A DNA stretch of 64,000 nt from Pseudomonadota bacterium (lineage in GTDB: Bacteria; Pseudomonadota; Gammaproteobacteria; Burkholderiales; Burkholderiaceae_C): assembly GCA_963204815.1 (NCBI GenBank), contig CAUJHQ010000105.1, forward strand, positions 89,097 to 153,096, read 5' to 3'. Below the pieces are notes generated by a model that worked only from the letters and a program-made list of their open reading frames with translations, had not been told where the DNA came from and did not search any database. The position numbers were made by a program, and so were the translations under genes. Positions 8,097 through 17,771 of this stretch are shown here, piece by piece. Position 1 is the first letter of the stretch, and each line of letters begins with the position of its first letter.

Positions 8097-10232
8097 ATGG
8101 GCAACGTTGTGACGCTCGACGTGGGCAGCGACGGCATCCTCGTCGCCACGATGAACCTGCCGGGCCGGCCGATGAACGTGGTCGGCGACGAGTTGATGGC
8201 CGGCATCGCCGAGGCCATGGCGCGCCTGGCCGACCCCGCCGTCCAGGGCCTGGTGCTGACCAGCGGCAAGGCCGACTTCTGTGCCGGCGGCGACCTCGAC
8301 CGCATGTCGAAGTGGAGCACGCCGGAAGAGCCGTTCGAGATGTCGATGGCGATGAAGCGCGTGCTGCGCCAGCTGGAAACGCAGGGCAAGCCGGCGGTCG
8401 CGGCCCTCAACGGCCATGCGCTCGGCGGCGGGCTGGAGATCGCGCTCGCCTTTCACGCCCGCTTCGCGATCGACGACCCGCGGCTCAAGATCGGCCAGCC
8501 CGAGGTGAAGCTGGGCCTGCTGCCCGGCGGCGGCGGCACCGTGCGGCTGCCGCGGCTGGTGGGCATCCAGCAGGCGCTGCAGATCTGCGCCGAAGGCAAC
8601 GACCTCACGCCGCAGAAGGCGCTGGCGATGGGCCTGCTCGCCGGCCTGGCGAAGGACCGCGACGACCTGATGGCGCAGGCCAAGGCCTGGATCGTTGCGC
8701 ACCCGAAGGCGCAGCAGCCCTGGGACGCACCGAAGTTCCGCTTCCCCGGCGGCGACTCGCGCGCGCCGGCGGTGGCGCAGATGTTCTCGATCGCGCCTTC
8801 GATCGCGGCACAGAAGAGCTGGGGCAACTACCCGGCCGTGCAGCACATCATGAGCAGCATCTTCGAGGGCGGCCTGCTCGACTTCGAAGCCGCCTGCGTG
8901 GTGGAGAGCCGCTACTTCGCCGCCTGCGTGATGTCGCAGGAGTCGAAGAACATCATCAACACGCTGTGGTACCAGCTGAACGCCATCAAGAAGGGCGCTT
9001 CGCGGCCGGCGGGCGTGCCGCCTTCGAAGGTGAAGAAGCTCGGCATCCTGGGCGCCGGCATGATGGGCGCGGGCATCGCCTACGTGTCGGCCAAGGCCGG
9101 CATCGACGTCGTCCTGCTCGACACGAGCCAGGAAGCCGCCGACAAGGGCAAGGCCTACTCGCAGGGCCTGCTCGACAAGGCAGTGAAGAAGGGCCGCAGC
9201 ACGGCCGAGAAGCGCGACGCGCTGCTGGCGAAGATCACGCCCACCACCGACTACGCGAAGCTCGACGGCTGCGACCTCGTCATCGAAGCCGTCTTCGAGG
9301 ACCGCGCCATCAAGGCCGACGTCACGAAGAAGGCGGAAGCCGTGATCGCGCCGCAGGCCGTGTTCGCGTCCAACACCAGCACGCTGCCGATCACCGGCCT
9401 GGCGCAGGCGAGCGCGCGGCCGAAGCACTTCATCGGCCTGCACTTCTTCAGTCCGGTCGACAAGATGCCGCTGGTGGAGATCATCGTCGGCAAGGACACC
9501 GGCGACGAGACGCTGGCCAGGGGCTTCGACTACGTGCTGCAGATCGGCAAGACGCCGATCGTCGTCAACGACAGCCGCGGCTTCTACACCAGCCGCGTCT
9601 TCGGCACCTACGTGATGGAAGGCATCGCGATGCTGAAGGAGGGCGTGCACCCGCGCAGCATCGAGGTGGCGGGCCTGCAGGCCGGCATGCCGATGCCGCC
9701 GCTCGCGCTGCAGGACGAGGTGTCGCTGAGCCTGGGCCTGCACGTGGCCGACCAGACGAAGAAGGACCTCGCCGCCGAAGGCAAGGCCTACACCGAGCAT
9801 CCGGGCATGAGCGTGGTGCGCCAGCTGTGCGAGATCGGCCGCATCGGCAAGAAGGCCGGCAAGGGCTTCTACGACTGGGCCGACGGCGACAAGCAGCTCT
9901 GGCCCGAACTGACGAAGCTCTACCCGGTGGCCGCGCATCAGCCCGGCCAACGTGAGCTGATCGACCGCCTGATGTTCGCGCAGGCCAACGAAGCGGCGCG
10001 CTGCTTTGAAGAGAAGGTGCTGCGCTCGGTGGCCGACGCCAACGTCGGCAGCATCTTCGGCTGGGGCTTCGCGCCCTTCCACGGCGGCGCGCTGCAGTTC
10101 ATCAACGCGATGGGCGCGAAGGCCTTCGTACAGCGGGCGCGCGAACTGGCCGCGAAACACGGGCCGCGCTTCGAGCCGGCGGCGGTGGTGGTGCGGCAGG
10201 CCGAGACCGGCGGCCGCTTCATCGACGGCTGA
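8097..10232 (+). CDS. FadB/FadJ-like multifunctional protein: enoyl-CoA hydratase + 3-hydroxyacyl-CoA dehydrogenase
   Basis: A 711-residue fusion. The N-terminal hydratase domain (about 1-190) shows [10 protein letters not shown] and [11 protein letters not shown], which form the oxyanion hole. The NAD-binding domain starts near residue 313 ([17 protein letters not shown]), and its catalytic His is in [16 protein letters not shown]. The C-terminal helical dehydrogenase repeat ends near 700. The protein hydrates 2-enoyl-CoA and then oxidises the 3-hydroxyacyl-CoA; the thiolase two bases upstream completes the cycle. It ends the acyl-CoA operon unless the next gene, 18 bases on, is co-transcribed. 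Confidence 0.95.
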   Translation: MGNVVTLDVGSDGILVATMNLPGRPMNVVGDELMAGIAEAMARLADPAVQGLVLTSGKADFCAGGDLDRMSKWSTPEEPFEMSMAMKRVLRQLETQGKPAVAALNGHALGGGLEIALAFHARFAIDDPRLKIGQPEVKLGLLPGGGGTVRLPRLVGIQQALQICAEGNDLTPQKALAMGLLAGLAKDRDDLMAQAKAWIVAHPKAQQPWDAPKFRFPGGDSRAPAVAQMFSIAPSIAAQKSWGNYPAVQHIMSSIFEGGLLDFEAACVVESRYFAACVMSQESKNIINTLWYQLNAIKKGASRPAGVPPSKVKKLGILGAGMMGAGIAYVSAKAGIDVVLLDTSQEAADKGKAYSQGLLDKAVKKGRSTAEKRDALLAKITPTTDYAKLDGCDLVIEAVFEDRAIKADVTKKAEAVIAPQAVFASNTSTLPITGLAQASARPKHFIGLHFFSPVDKMPLVEIIVGKDTGDETLARGFDYVLQIGKTPIVVNDSRGFYTSRVFGTYVMEGIAMLKEGVHPRSIEVAGLQAGMPMPPLALQDEVSLSLGLHVADQTKKDLAAEGKAYTEHPGMSVVRQLCEIGRIGKKAGKGFYDWADGDKQLWPELTKLYPVAAHQPGQRELIDRLMFAQANEAARCFEEKVLRSVADANVGSIFGWGFAPFHGGALQFINAMGAKAFVQRARELAAKHGPRFEPAAVVVRQAETGGRFIDG

Positions 10233-10250
10233 AGCCCCGGGTCCTTCGGC

Positions 10251-11555
10251 TTGGCCTTCTACGACGTTTTCGCGCGCGCGGTCGCGCTGGTGGGTGCCGG
10301 CGCGATCCGCTGGCGCCGCCGCCTGGGCGAGGTGCGCACCCCGGCCGTGGGCAGCGTGCCGCAGATCCCGGTGGCGCGTCCGCAGGGGCGCGTGCCGACG
10401 CTGAAGATGCCCACCGCGCAGGGCTGGGCACCCGGGCAGTTGCCCAGCGCAGCACCGGGCCTGAAGGTGAACGCCTTCGCCGCCGATCTGAAGCACCCGC
10501 GCTGGCTCCATGTGCTGCCGAACGGCGACGTCACCGTGGCCGAGGCGCTGCAGTCGGGCGGCCGCCCGCGCACGCTGTTCGACCACGCCATCGTCGCCAC
10601 GATGCGGCGCGCCGCCGCGATCGGCACCAGCCCGAACCGCATCACGCTGCTGCGCGACGCCGACGGCGACGGCGTGGCCGAGCAGCGCCACGCGATGCTG
10701 GAGAACCTGAACCAGCCCTTCGGCATGGCGCTCGTCGGCGACACCTTCCACGTCGGCAACACCGACGGCGTGATGGCCTTCCCGTACACACCGGGCGCGA
10801 CGAAGATCAGCGCGCCTGGGCGGCGCCTGGCCACCTTCAAGCCGGGTGGCCACTGGACACGCAGCCTGCTGGCCAGTGCCGACGGGCGGCGTCTGTACAT
10901 CGGCGTGGGCTCGCTCAGCAACATCGGCGACCACGGCATGAAGGCCGAGGAGGGCCGCGCCTGCATCTGGGAACTGGACCTGGCCACCGAGCGCTGCCGC
11001 ATCTTCGCCGGCGGCCTGCGCAACCCCGTCGGCCTGGCCTGGGAGCCGGTCACCGGCCGTCTGTGGACGGTGGTGAACGAACGCGACGGCCTGGGCGACG
11101 AGACGCCGCCCGACTACCTGACCTCGGTGACCGACGGTGGCTTCTACGGCTGGCCGTACTGCTACTGGGGCGCCACGGTCGACGACCGCGTGCCGCACGA
11201 CCCGGCGCTCGTCGCCCGCGCGCTGACGCCCGACTACGCGCTGGGCGGCCACACCGCGTCGCTCGGCCTGTGCTGGGTGCCCGCCGGCACGCTGCCGGGC
11301 TTCGATGTCGACGGCATGGCGATCGGCCAGCACGGCTCGTGGAACCGCAGCACGCTGAGCGGCTACAAGGTGGTGTTCGTGCCCTTCGCCAACGGCCGCC
11401 CGGCAGGGCCGCCGCGCGACATCCTGTGGGGCTTCCTGGCGGCCGACGAGTCGGTGTCCTACGGCCGGCCGGTGGGCGTGGTCATCGGCCCCGACCGGCG
11501 TTCGCTGCTGGTGGCCGACGACGTGGGCGACGTCGTCTGGCGCGTGGGCGCCTGA
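10251..11555 (+). CDS. Glucose/sorbosone-dehydrogenase-like beta-propeller protein
   Basis: A 434-codon frame with the repeats of a soluble PQQ-type sugar dehydrogenase propeller: [17 protein letters not shown] near residue 80, [14 protein letters not shown] near 220, [15 protein letters not shown] near 255 and [13 protein letters not shown] near 295. The best-fitting start is TTG at 10251; GTG at 10290 is an alternative. The N terminus has a weak hydrophobic stretch (VALVGAGAI) and then a Pro-rich linker, so export or membrane anchoring is possible but unclear. There is no CxxCH haem site. The substrate is unknown. The start lies 18 bases after the FadB-like gene, so it may be transcribed with it. 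Confidence 0.85.
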   Translation: MAFYDVFARAVALVGAGAIRWRRRLGEVRTPAVGSVPQIPVARPQGRVPTLKMPTAQGWAPGQLPSAAPGLKVNAFAADLKHPRWLHVLPNGDVTVAEALQSGGRPRTLFDHAIVATMRRAAAIGTSPNRITLLRDADGDGVAEQRHAMLENLNQPFGMALVGDTFHVGNTDGVMAFPYTPGATKISAPGRRLATFKPGGHWTRSLLASADGRRLYIGVGSLSNIGDHGMKAEEGRACIWELDLATERCRIFAGGLRNPVGLAWEPVTGRLWTVVNERDGLGDETPPDYLTSVTDGGFYGWPYCYWGATVDDRVPHDPALVARALTPDYALGGHTASLGLCWVPAGTLPGFDVDGMAIGQHGSWNRSTLSGYKVVFVPFANGRPAGPPRDILWGFLAADESVSYGRPVGVVIGPDRRSLLVADDVGDVVWRVGA

Positions 11556-11930
11556 AGTCCGCGCCGCGTTCACGCGACCTTCACGATCTTCGCCCGGGCA
11601 AACGGGTGCGGAAAGTGGTGCCACGCCAACCGACGACCCCCCAGACGTCAGGCGCATCAATGGTTGCGCGGTGCGAGCGCGATGAAACCGACCTGCGGCG
11701 GCAGTTCGGGCAGATCCTGCTCGCGCGCCCGCAGCCAGGGCCAGGTCCGCCTTGCGGCTGACGGCTGAGGCGCCCCCGCCGCCGTCCGTCGGCCTCCGAG
11801 ATACGAACCTCCTGCCCGCATCGACTTCGTTTCTACAGTTGACCCCGGTCGTTGGCCGTTTCGTCGCATGCGGCTCGTCGCCACCGCATCCGTTCAGGAA
11901 GATGCGTGCTTTGCTGCCCAGATGCCACCC
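11556..11930. other. 375-base gap without a convincing gene
   Basis: No frame here starts and ends like a conserved protein. The minus strand holds a 75-codon open frame (11657-11884) ending in [17 protein letters not shown] that I cannot assign; it could be the tail of a decayed gene. TTGACC occurs at 11838-11843 without a clear -10 partner. No terminator with a T run is seen after the propeller gene. This is the longest non-coding stretch in the window, and it borders the protease gene, which has visibly less third-position G/C bias than its neighbours. Confidence 0.5.
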
Positions 11931-13292
11931 ATGAGCACACCAACTCTTCTGCTGGCGCTGATGCGCCACATCGGCCCGTTGCTGGTGTTGTGCTGTCTGT
12001 GCCTTGGCGCGCCCGTGCACTCGGCCGAGCTTGCCCAGAGTCACACGCACGCCGGCGAAGCGAGCGTGCGCCCGCCGCTGCACATCGCACCGGTCGACGA
12101 TGCCTGGCGGGCGGCGTTGCCGCGCGATGCCAAGCTGGCCACGCAGGCTTACCTGGACCGCCTACCCAAAGAAGCGGTGATGCGATCCAACGACTACGAC
12201 GAGGGCGGTTACTGGCTGCAGCTTTGGGAGTTCCTGCTCGGCCTGGCCATCGCCGCGCTGATGTTGCACGGCGGCCGCTCGGCCCGAGTGCGCGATTGGG
12301 CGCAGCGCGTCGCTCGCCACGCCCTGCTGCGCGATGGCTTGTACGGGGGCGTCTACGGCCTGGCCACCGGGCTGCTGCTGCTGCCCCTGAACTTCTACCG
12401 AAGCTACTGGCGCGAGCACGGCTACGGCATGTCGCAGCAGACGGCCTTGGACTGGTGGGGCGAGTGGGTCTTGACCCTCGGCGTCGAGGTGGCCGGCACG
12501 ATGGTGGCGGTCGCGCTGCTCTATGCCGTCTTCCGCCGTGCCGGCGAGCGCTGGTGGCTCTGGGGAGCGGCCGCCTGCTCCGCATTGCTGGCGTTGATGT
12601 TGCTCGTCAGCCCGGTCCTGATCGATCCGCTGTTCAACACCTACAAGCCGCTGGAGGACGGCCCGGTGCGCAGCGCTGTACTCACCATGGCGCAGTCCAA
12701 CGGTGTGCCGGCTGACGAGGTCTATGCCTTCGACGCGTCGCGCCAGACCAAGCGCATCAGCGCGAATGTGAGCGGCCTGGGCAGCACAGCGGCGGTGCGG
12801 CTCAACGACAACCTCCTCAATCGCACCTCGCTGCCCGAGATCCGTGCCGTGATGGCCCATGAGTTGGGCCACTACGTGCTCAACCACGCGCCCAAGATGT
12901 TGATGCAGTTCGGTCTGCTGATCCTGTTCGGACTCCTGTTCTGCCACTGGGCCATGCGCCGGCTGTTTGCGCGCCATGGGCATCGCTGGGGCACGCAGGC
13001 GGTGGCCGATGTGGCTGGCTTGCCGCTGCTGGCTGCGGTGTTCTCGGTTTTCATGCTCGCGGTCACGCCGGCATTCAACAGCATCATCCGCATCCAGGAG
13101 GTCGAGGCTGACCGCTTCGGCCTGAATCTGGCCCGCGATCCGCATGGCTTTGCCGAGGTGATACTGAAACTCTCGGACTACCGCAAACCCGATCCGGGCC
13201 GCCTGGAGGAGGTGATCTTCTTCCACCATCCGAGCGCTCGGCATCGGATTCACGACGCGATGCGCTGGCGGGAGGCAATGGGGACACCCTGA
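11931..13292 (+). CDS. M48-family integral membrane zinc protease, Ste24-like
   Basis: A 453-residue protein with a cleavable-looking signal ([20 protein letters not shown], Ala-rich end near residue 32), several membrane segments (about 100-112, 137-155, 180-200, 208-230) and the zinc motif HELGH at 310-314. The third ligand is expected in EVEADRFG near 400. The family (PF01435 with the Ste24 N-terminal domain) cleaves membrane-associated substrates. I chose ATG at 11931; an in-frame ATG at 11868 would add 21 non-conserved residues. Codon choice is less G/C-biased than in neighbouring genes, a hint of separate acquisition. Confidence 0.9.
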   Translation: MSTPTLLLALMRHIGPLLVLCCLCLGAPVHSAELAQSHTHAGEASVRPPLHIAPVDDAWRAALPRDAKLATQAYLDRLPKEAVMRSNDYDEGGYWLQLWEFLLGLAIAALMLHGGRSARVRDWAQRVARHALLRDGLYGGVYGLATGLLLLPLNFYRSYWREHGYGMSQQTALDWWGEWVLTLGVEVAGTMVAVALLYAVFRRAGERWWLWGAAACSALLALMLLVSPVLIDPLFNTYKPLEDGPVRSAVLTMAQSNGVPADEVYAFDASRQTKRISANVSGLGSTAAVRLNDNLLNRTSLPEIRAVMAHELGHYVLNHAPKMLMQFGLLILFGLLFCHWAMRRLFARHGHRWGTQAVADVAGLPLLAAVFSVFMLAVTPAFNSIIRIQEVEADRFGLNLARDPHGFAEVILKLSDYRKPDPGRLEEVIFFHHPSARHRIHDAMRWREAMGTP

Positions 13293-13469
13293 GGGACGAG
13301 ACTTGGCCGCTTGTGGCCGATCGCGGTCGCCGAGGTCCGAGGTCTCGATCGACTGCACCGGCTGCGTGGCTGTTATTGCCGGTCGAGGCCGGGCAGTCCA
13401 CGCGCCATCGCCTCCCGTCTCTCTGTCAGACTCGACCCACCTGCCCATCCGCCACCCCGCACCCCAGCC

Positions 13470-14234
13470 ATGCAAGAGGTCATCACCCACCTCCGCGCCG
13501 CCACCAGCCACCCCGGCGGCGTCGCCGTGCTCACCGGTGCCGGCATGAGCGCCGAGAGCGGCATCCCGACGTTCCGCGACGCGTTGACCGGCCTGTGGGC
13601 GCGCTTCGACCCTGCCCAACTGGCCAGCGAGGAGGGCTACCGCGAAAGCCCGCAGCGCGGCTGGGACTGGTACGCCGAGCGCCGCGCCGGCGTGCGCGCC
13701 GCATTGCCGAACGCCGGCCACCTGGCGCTGGCCGACTTCGACCGCCGGCACCCGGGCGTGCTGCGGCTCGTCACGCAGAACGTCGACGATCTGCACCAGC
13801 GCGCTGGCGTGGCCGACACGATCCGCCTGCACGGCGACATCCTCGTCGACCGCTGGCTCGAACGCTGCCGCGAACGCCCGGCCTGCGACATCGCCGCGGC
13901 GGCGCCGGGCCGGCCGCCGCACTGCACGCGCTGCGGCAACCTGGTGCGGCCGGGCGTGGTGTGGTTCGGCGAAAGCCTGCCGGGCGGTGCGATGGAAGCG
14001 GCCAGCGAGGCGGCGCGCCGGTGCCGCGTGATGCTGGTGGTGGGCACCTCGGGCGCGGTGTGGCCGGCGGCAGGCCTGGCCGGGCAGGCCCGCCGGCACG
14101 GCGCCACCGTGGTCATCGTCAACCCGCACCCCAGCGAGATCGACGCCGAGGCGCACCACGTGCTGCGCGGCACCGCGGCCGAGGTGCTGCCGGCGCTTCT
14201 GGGGGTTGTCCCCGGGGGTGGCGAAAAGTCCTGA
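13470..14234 (+). CDS. NAD-dependent protein deacylase (sirtuin, CobB type)
   Basis: A 254-residue sirtuin. GAGMSAESGIPTFRD (residues 23-37) and QNVDDLH (103-109) bind NAD; the catalytic base is His121 in RLHGD; Cys133, 139, 152 and 155 form the zinc site; GTSG follows. Tyr68 and Arg71 match the YxxR motif of class III sirtuins, which remove negatively charged acyl groups such as succinyl as well as acetyl. It would reverse lysine acylation of metabolic enzymes using NAD. The stop codon lies inside the first arm of the toxin-antitoxin inverted repeat. Start ATG at 13470; the upstream 177 bases show no other gene. Confidence 0.93.
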   Translation: MQEVITHLRAATSHPGGVAVLTGAGMSAESGIPTFRDALTGLWARFDPAQLASEEGYRESPQRGWDWYAERRAGVRAALPNAGHLALADFDRRHPGVLRLVTQNVDDLHQRAGVADTIRLHGDILVDRWLERCRERPACDIAAAAPGRPPHCTRCGNLVRPGVVWFGESLPGGAMEAASEAARRCRVMLVVGTSGAVWPAAGLAGQARRHGATVVIVNPHPSEIDAEAHHVLRGTAAEVLPALLGVVPGGGEKS

Positions 14235-14265
14235 ACTGGACCAAAATACGCTTCATGTCCAGTTC
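14233..14265. promoter_or_regulatory. Inverted repeat upstream of the toxin-antitoxin operon, probable autoregulatory operator
   Basis: GAACTGGAC (14233-14241) and GTCCAGTTC (14257-14265) are perfect nine-base inverted arms separated by 15 bases, ending four bases before the antitoxin ATG. The spacer holds an A/T-rich box (CAAAATA), the only plausible -10 nearby. Type II antitoxins with a Cro/Xre domain usually repress their own operon at such sites. The left arm overlaps the sirtuin stop codon. Confidence 0.65.
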
Positions 14266-14268
14266 CGG

Positions 14269-14694
14269 ATGGTTCGCATGAGCGCCGTTCTTGCCCCCGC
14301 CGAAGCGCCGGCGGTCAGCCCCGAGCGCATGGCCGCGGCCGGCCTGCGTGCCTTCGCGCGCATCGCCGAGGCCTGGCAGCTCACGGTCGACGAGCAGCTG
14401 CGCCTGCTGGGCAAGCCGCCGCGGTCCACCTTCTTCGCGTGGCGCAAGGCGCCCGAGAAGGCGAGCCTGCCGCGCGACACGCTGGAGCGCCTGTCCAATC
14501 TGCTGGGCATCTACAAGAGCCTGCAGATCCTGCTGCCCGACACCGCCGCGGCCGACGCCTGGGTGCGCCAGCCCAACAGCGCGCCGCCGTTCGGCGGCCG
14601 CAGCGCGCTCGACCGCATGCTCGCCGGCAACGTCAGCGACCTGAACTTCGTGCGCCGCTACCTCGACGGCGTGCGCGGCGGCGGCTGGTCTTGA
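14269..14694 (+). CDS. Xre/MbcA/ParS-family antitoxin
   Basis: A 141-residue protein with the Xre-like helical DNA-binding part (about 30-90, including WQLTVDEQLRLLGKPPRSTF) and the C-terminal MbcA/ParS/Xre toxin-binding domain (LLGIYKSLQILLPD, then WVRQPNSAPPFGGRSALDRM). The last helix should plug the active site of the RES toxin encoded next. The start could be ATG 14269 or ATG 14278; both follow the inverted repeat directly, leaving little room for a leader. Its stop overlaps the toxin start (TTGA), so the pair is translationally coupled, antitoxin first, as is usual for type II systems. Confidence 0.9.
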   Translation: MVRMSAVLAPAEAPAVSPERMAAAGLRAFARIAEAWQLTVDEQLRLLGKPPRSTFFAWRKAPEKASLPRDTLERLSNLLGIYKSLQILLPDTAAADAWVRQPNSAPPFGGRSALDRMLAGNVSDLNFVRRYLDGVRGGGWS

Positions 14695-15404
14695 CGGCGG
14701 CGCCCGAGGTGCGGCGGGAGGACGCTGGGGAAGCACCCGCCGTCCGGCGGGTGCGGTGGTCGCAGGCCTGCCGCATCGTGCCCACGCGCTACCCGGCAAT
14801 CTCCATCTACGACCGCGTCGCCGATGCCGACGACTTCGACGCCCTCTACGCGCTGGAGGCGATGACGAACGAACGCGTGCGCAACGAGGCCGGCGACATC
14901 GAACGCGTGCCGCGCGACGAGCGCCTGTTCGGCCCCGGCAGCGGGCCCATCATGGCCGCCTTCACGCACGTCAATACGCTGGGCAGCCGCTTCTCCGACG
15001 GCGGCTATGGCGTCTTCTACGCCGCGCGCGAGCGTGCCACCGCCGTCGCCGAGACGCGCCACCACCACGGCCACTTCCTGGCCGCCACGAAGCAGGCCGC
15101 GATGCACCTGCCGATGCGCCTGTACCACGTGCAGGTGGACGCACGCCTGCACGACCTGCGGCCCGAAGGCGCGGTCCCGGCGGCGGTCTACGAACCGGCC
15201 GACTACGGCGCCGCGCGTGCGCTCGGCCGCCGCCTGCACGAGGCGGGCTCGGCCGGCGTCGTCTACCGCAGCGTGCGCCACGCGCGCGGCCAGTGCGTGG
15301 GCCTGTTCAGGCCGCGTGGCGCCAGCCGCTGCCTGCACGCCGCCTACCTGCTGTACGCCTGGGACGGCGAGCGCTTCACCGACGTCTACGAGAAGACCGA
15401 GTGA
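14691..15404 (+). CDS. RES-domain toxin (NAD-degrading or ADP-ribosylating)
   Basis: A 237-residue RES-family protein. The core motif region GSRFSDGGYGVFYAARE then TAVAETRHH contains the conserved Arg, Tyr and Glu of RES toxins (MbcT/Res degrade NAD; ParT modifies Prs). The family is named for these residues. The most upstream start is TTG at 14691, overlapping the antitoxin stop; GTG at 14709 is possible. The stop overlaps the GTG start of the membrane acyltransferase gene. Which chemistry it uses cannot be told from the sequence. Confidence 0.9.
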   Translation: MTAAPEVRREDAGEAPAVRRVRWSQACRIVPTRYPAISIYDRVADADDFDALYALEAMTNERVRNEAGDIERVPRDERLFGPGSGPIMAAFTHVNTLGSRFSDGGYGVFYAARERATAVAETRHHHGHFLAATKQAAMHLPMRLYHVQVDARLHDLRPEGAVPAAVYEPADYGAARALGRRLHEAGSAGVVYRSVRHARGQCVGLFRPRGASRCLHAAYLLYAWDGERFTDVYEKTE

Positions 15405-16123
15405 ACGGCACGCGCTTCGATCGCCTGGACGCACTGCGCGGCGTCGCCATCGTCTGGATGGCGGCCTTCCACTTCGCGTTCGACCTCAACTTCTACCGCC
15501 TGCTGAGGCCGTACCAGGACTTCTATCGCGACCCGTTCTGGACCTGGCAGCGGGTGTGCATCGTCACGCTGTTCCTGTTCTGCGCCGGTCTGTCGCAGGC
15601 GGTGGCGTTGCAGGCGGGGCAGGGTTGGCCGCGCTTCTGGCGCCGCTTGGCGCAGGTCGCCGGCTGTGCGCTGCTGGTGAGCCTGGGCTCGGCGCTGATG
15701 TTTCCGAACAGCTGGATCAGCTTCGGCGTGCTGCACGGCATCGCGGCGATGCTGGTGGCGTTGCGGCTGCTCGCGCCGCTGGGCGCCGCGCTGTGGCCGC
15801 TGGGTGCACTGGCGATCGCCGCGCCGCGGCTGGTGCAGGACACGTTCTTCGACACGCGCTGGACGAACTGGGTCGGCCTCGTCACGCGAAAGCCGATCAC
15901 CGAAGACTTCGTCCCGGTGCTGCCCTGGCTGGGGGTCATGCTGTTCGGCCTGGCCGCCGGCCGCTGGCTGCTGGCGCACCGGCCCGGACTGCTGCAGGGT
16001 GCACTGCCGGCTCCGGCGCAGCCGCTGGCGCTGCTGGGGCGCTGGTCGCTCAGCTTCTACATGGTGCACCAGCCGGTGTTCATCGGCGCCATCCTCGGCG
16101 GGCGCGCGCTCGGGTGGTGGTGA
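15401..16123 (+). CDS. DUF1624 membrane protein (heparan-alpha-glucosaminide N-acetyltransferase-like)
   Basis: A 240-residue multi-pass protein that begins RFDRLDALRGVAIVWMAAFH, the first helix of the DUF1624/acyltransferase fold, with the conserved His at the end of this helix. About seven membrane segments can be traced, the last reading SFYMVHQPVFIGAIL. The family is thought to pass acetyl groups across the membrane, but bacterial members are largely uncharacterised. Start GTG at 15401 overlaps the toxin stop, so it is coupled to the toxin-antitoxin operon; the nitrile hydratase set follows 17 bases later. Confidence 0.85.
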   Translation: MNGTRFDRLDALRGVAIVWMAAFHFAFDLNFYRLLRPYQDFYRDPFWTWQRVCIVTLFLFCAGLSQAVALQAGQGWPRFWRRLAQVAGCALLVSLGSALMFPNSWISFGVLHGIAAMLVALRLLAPLGAALWPLGALAIAAPRLVQDTFFDTRWTNWVGLVTRKPITEDFVPVLPWLGVMLFGLAAGRWLLAHRPGLLQGALPAPAQPLALLGRWSLSFYMVHQPVFIGAILGGRALGWW

Positions 16124-16140
16124 AGCGCTAGGATGCCGCG

Positions 16141-16758
16141 ATGGCGCACGACCACCCTCACGATCACGACCACGATCACAGCGAGATCGGCCCGATGGAC
16201 CTGCGCGTGCGCGCCCTCGAGACCGTGCTGGCGCAGAAGGGCTACATCGACCCCGCCGCGCTCGACGCGCTGATCGACACCTACCAGACGCGCATCGGCC
16301 CGTGCAACGGCGCGCGCGTCGTCGCCAAGGCCTGGGTCGACCCGGCCTACCGCCGCTGGCTGCTGGAAGACGCCACCGCGGCCATCGCCTCGCTCGGCTA
16401 CAGCGGCCGCCAGGGCGAGCACATGGTGGTGGTGGAGAACACGCCCGAGCGCCACCACATGGTGGTCTGCACGCTGTGCAGCTGCTACCCGTGGCCCGTG
16501 CTCGGCCTGCCGCCCACCTGGTACAAGAGCGCGCCGTACCGCTCGCGCGCGGTGCGCGACCCGCGCGGCGTGCTGGCCGATTTCGGCGTCACGCTGCCGG
16601 CCGGCACCGAGATCCGCGTATGGGACTCCACCGCCGAAGTGCGCTACCTGGTGCTGCCGATGCGCCCCGCCGGCACCGAGGCGCTGGGCGAGGAAGCGCT
16701 GGCCGCGCTGGTGACGCGCGACTCGATGATCGGCACCGGCCTGCCGCGCCAGCCATGA
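16141..16758 (+). CDS. nthA: Nitrile hydratase alpha subunit, cobalt type
   Basis: A 205-residue alpha subunit. The metal claw is CTLCSC at residues 110-115; Thr at the second position marks cobalt enzymes, Ser marks iron ones. Two of the cysteines are oxidised to sulfinic/sulfenic acid in characterised members. The enzyme hydrates a nitrile to the amide. The N terminus is unusually rich in His and Asp (residues 3-13), which may bind metal. The order alpha, beta, accessory with four-base overlaps is typical. No amidase lies nearby, so the amide's fate is not shown here. Confidence 0.95.
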   Translation: MAHDHPHDHDHDHSEIGPMDLRVRALETVLAQKGYIDPAALDALIDTYQTRIGPCNGARVVAKAWVDPAYRRWLLEDATAAIASLGYSGRQGEHMVVVENTPERHHMVVCTLCSCYPWPVLGLPPTWYKSAPYRSRAVRDPRGVLADFGVTLPAGTEIRVWDSTAEVRYLVLPMRPAGTEALGEEALAALVTRDSMIGTGLPRQP

Positions 16759-17420
16759 GCGCCTACACGACCCTTGCCGACCTCGGCGGCGAACCCGGCC
16801 ACGGCCGTGTCGTGCCCGAGCCAGAAGGCGAGCTCTGGCACGCGCCCTGGGAAGCGCGTGCGATGGCGCTCACGGTCGCGATGGGCGCCACCGGCGCGTG
16901 GAACATCGACATGAGCCGCGCCGCGCGCGAAACGCTGCCGGCCTACCGCCGCCTCACGTACTACGAGATCTGGACCCACGCGCTCGTCGTCCTGCTGAAA
17001 CAGCGCTGCATGCTGGCCGACGACGAACTGGAAGCCGCCTGCGCCAGGCACCCGGCGCCGCCGGTGGCGCGCGTGCTGAAGGTGGCCGACGTCGACGCCG
17101 CGATGGCGCGCGGCTCGCCGACCGGGCGCCCGGCCAGCACCGCGGCGCGCTTCGCCGTGGGCGACACCGTACGCCTGCGCCCGGAGGTCGTCGACCACCA
17201 CACGCGGCTGCCCGGCTATGCGCGCGGCAAGCGCGGCACCGTGCGGGCGCTGCACGGCGCGCACGTCTTCGCTGACGCGAATGCGCAGGGGCAGGGCGAG
17301 CAGCCGTGCTGGCTGTACACGGTGAGCTTCGACGAACGCGAGCTGTGGGGCGACAGCGCCGCAGCGCAGAACCTGGTCGTCTCGATCGACGCCTGGGAAC
17401 CCTACCTGGAGCCCGCGTGA
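16755..17420 (+). CDS. nthB: Nitrile hydratase beta subunit
   Basis: A 221-residue beta subunit. The N-terminal helical part contains [20 protein letters not shown] and the C-terminal half carries the SH3-like domain ([40 protein letters not shown]) that closes over the alpha-subunit metal site. ATG at 16755 overlaps the alpha stop (ATGA), and its own stop overlaps the accessory gene start. The length matches the family (about 210-230). Substrate range cannot be read from the sequence. Confidence 0.95.
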   Translation: MSAYTTLADLGGEPGHGRVVPEPEGELWHAPWEARAMALTVAMGATGAWNIDMSRAARETLPAYRRLTYYEIWTHALVVLLKQRCMLADDELEAACARHPAPPVARVLKVADVDAAMARGSPTGRPASTAARFAVGDTVRLRPEVVDHHTRLPGYARGKRGTVRALHGAHVFADANAQGQGEQPCWLYTVSFDERELWGDSAAAQNLVVSIDAWEPYLEPA

Positions 17421-17758
17421 ACCCGCTCACCGCCGACGGCCACGAGCCGGTCTTCGCCGAGCCCTGGCAGGCCCACGCCTTCGCGCTGGTGCTGCAGCTG
17501 CACGAGCGCGGACTCTTCACCTGGCCCGAGTGGGCCGACGCGCTGGCGCAGCAGATCCGCGAAGCGCAGGCCGCCGGCGACCCCGACTACGGCGACACCT
17601 ACTACCAGCACTGGCTGGCCACGCTGGAACGGCTGGTGGCCACCAAGGGCGCGGCGAGCGACGCCGAACTGGCGCGCACGCGCGACGCCTGGGACCACGC
17701 GGCCGACCGTACCCCGCACGGCCAGCCGATCGAGCTGCGGCCCGAAGACTTCGCCTGA
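17417..17758 (+). CDS. Nitrile hydratase accessory protein (metallochaperone-like activator)
   Basis: A 113-residue protein that resembles the N-terminal part of the beta subunit: FAEPWQAHAFALVLQLHERG, then TWPEWADALAQQI and a YYQHWLATLERL helix. Proteins of this type (P14K, NhlE, cobalt-enzyme activators) load cobalt by swapping alpha subunits between complexes. GTG at 17417 overlaps the beta stop. It ends the operon; 13 bases later a convergent gene ends, with no hairpin between them. Confidence 0.9.
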   Translation: MNPLTADGHEPVFAEPWQAHAFALVLQLHERGLFTWPEWADALAQQIREAQAAGDPDYGDTYYQHWLATLERLVATKGAASDAELARTRDAWDHAADRTPHGQPIELRPEDFA

Positions 17759-17771
17759 GCGGCGCGGCGCC

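Noticed and set aside
11657..11884. A 75-codon minus-strand frame in the gap before the protease gene
   Set aside because: The end looks protein-like, but there is no recognisable domain or ribosome-binding site. Noted under the gap, not called as a gene.
7635..12083. Very long open frame on the minus strand (about 1480 codons) across the thiolase, FadB-like and propeller genes
   Set aside because: It is antisense to clear conserved genes, and its translation is low-complexity Arg/Ala/His/Gly/Val typical of a shadow frame in high-GC DNA.
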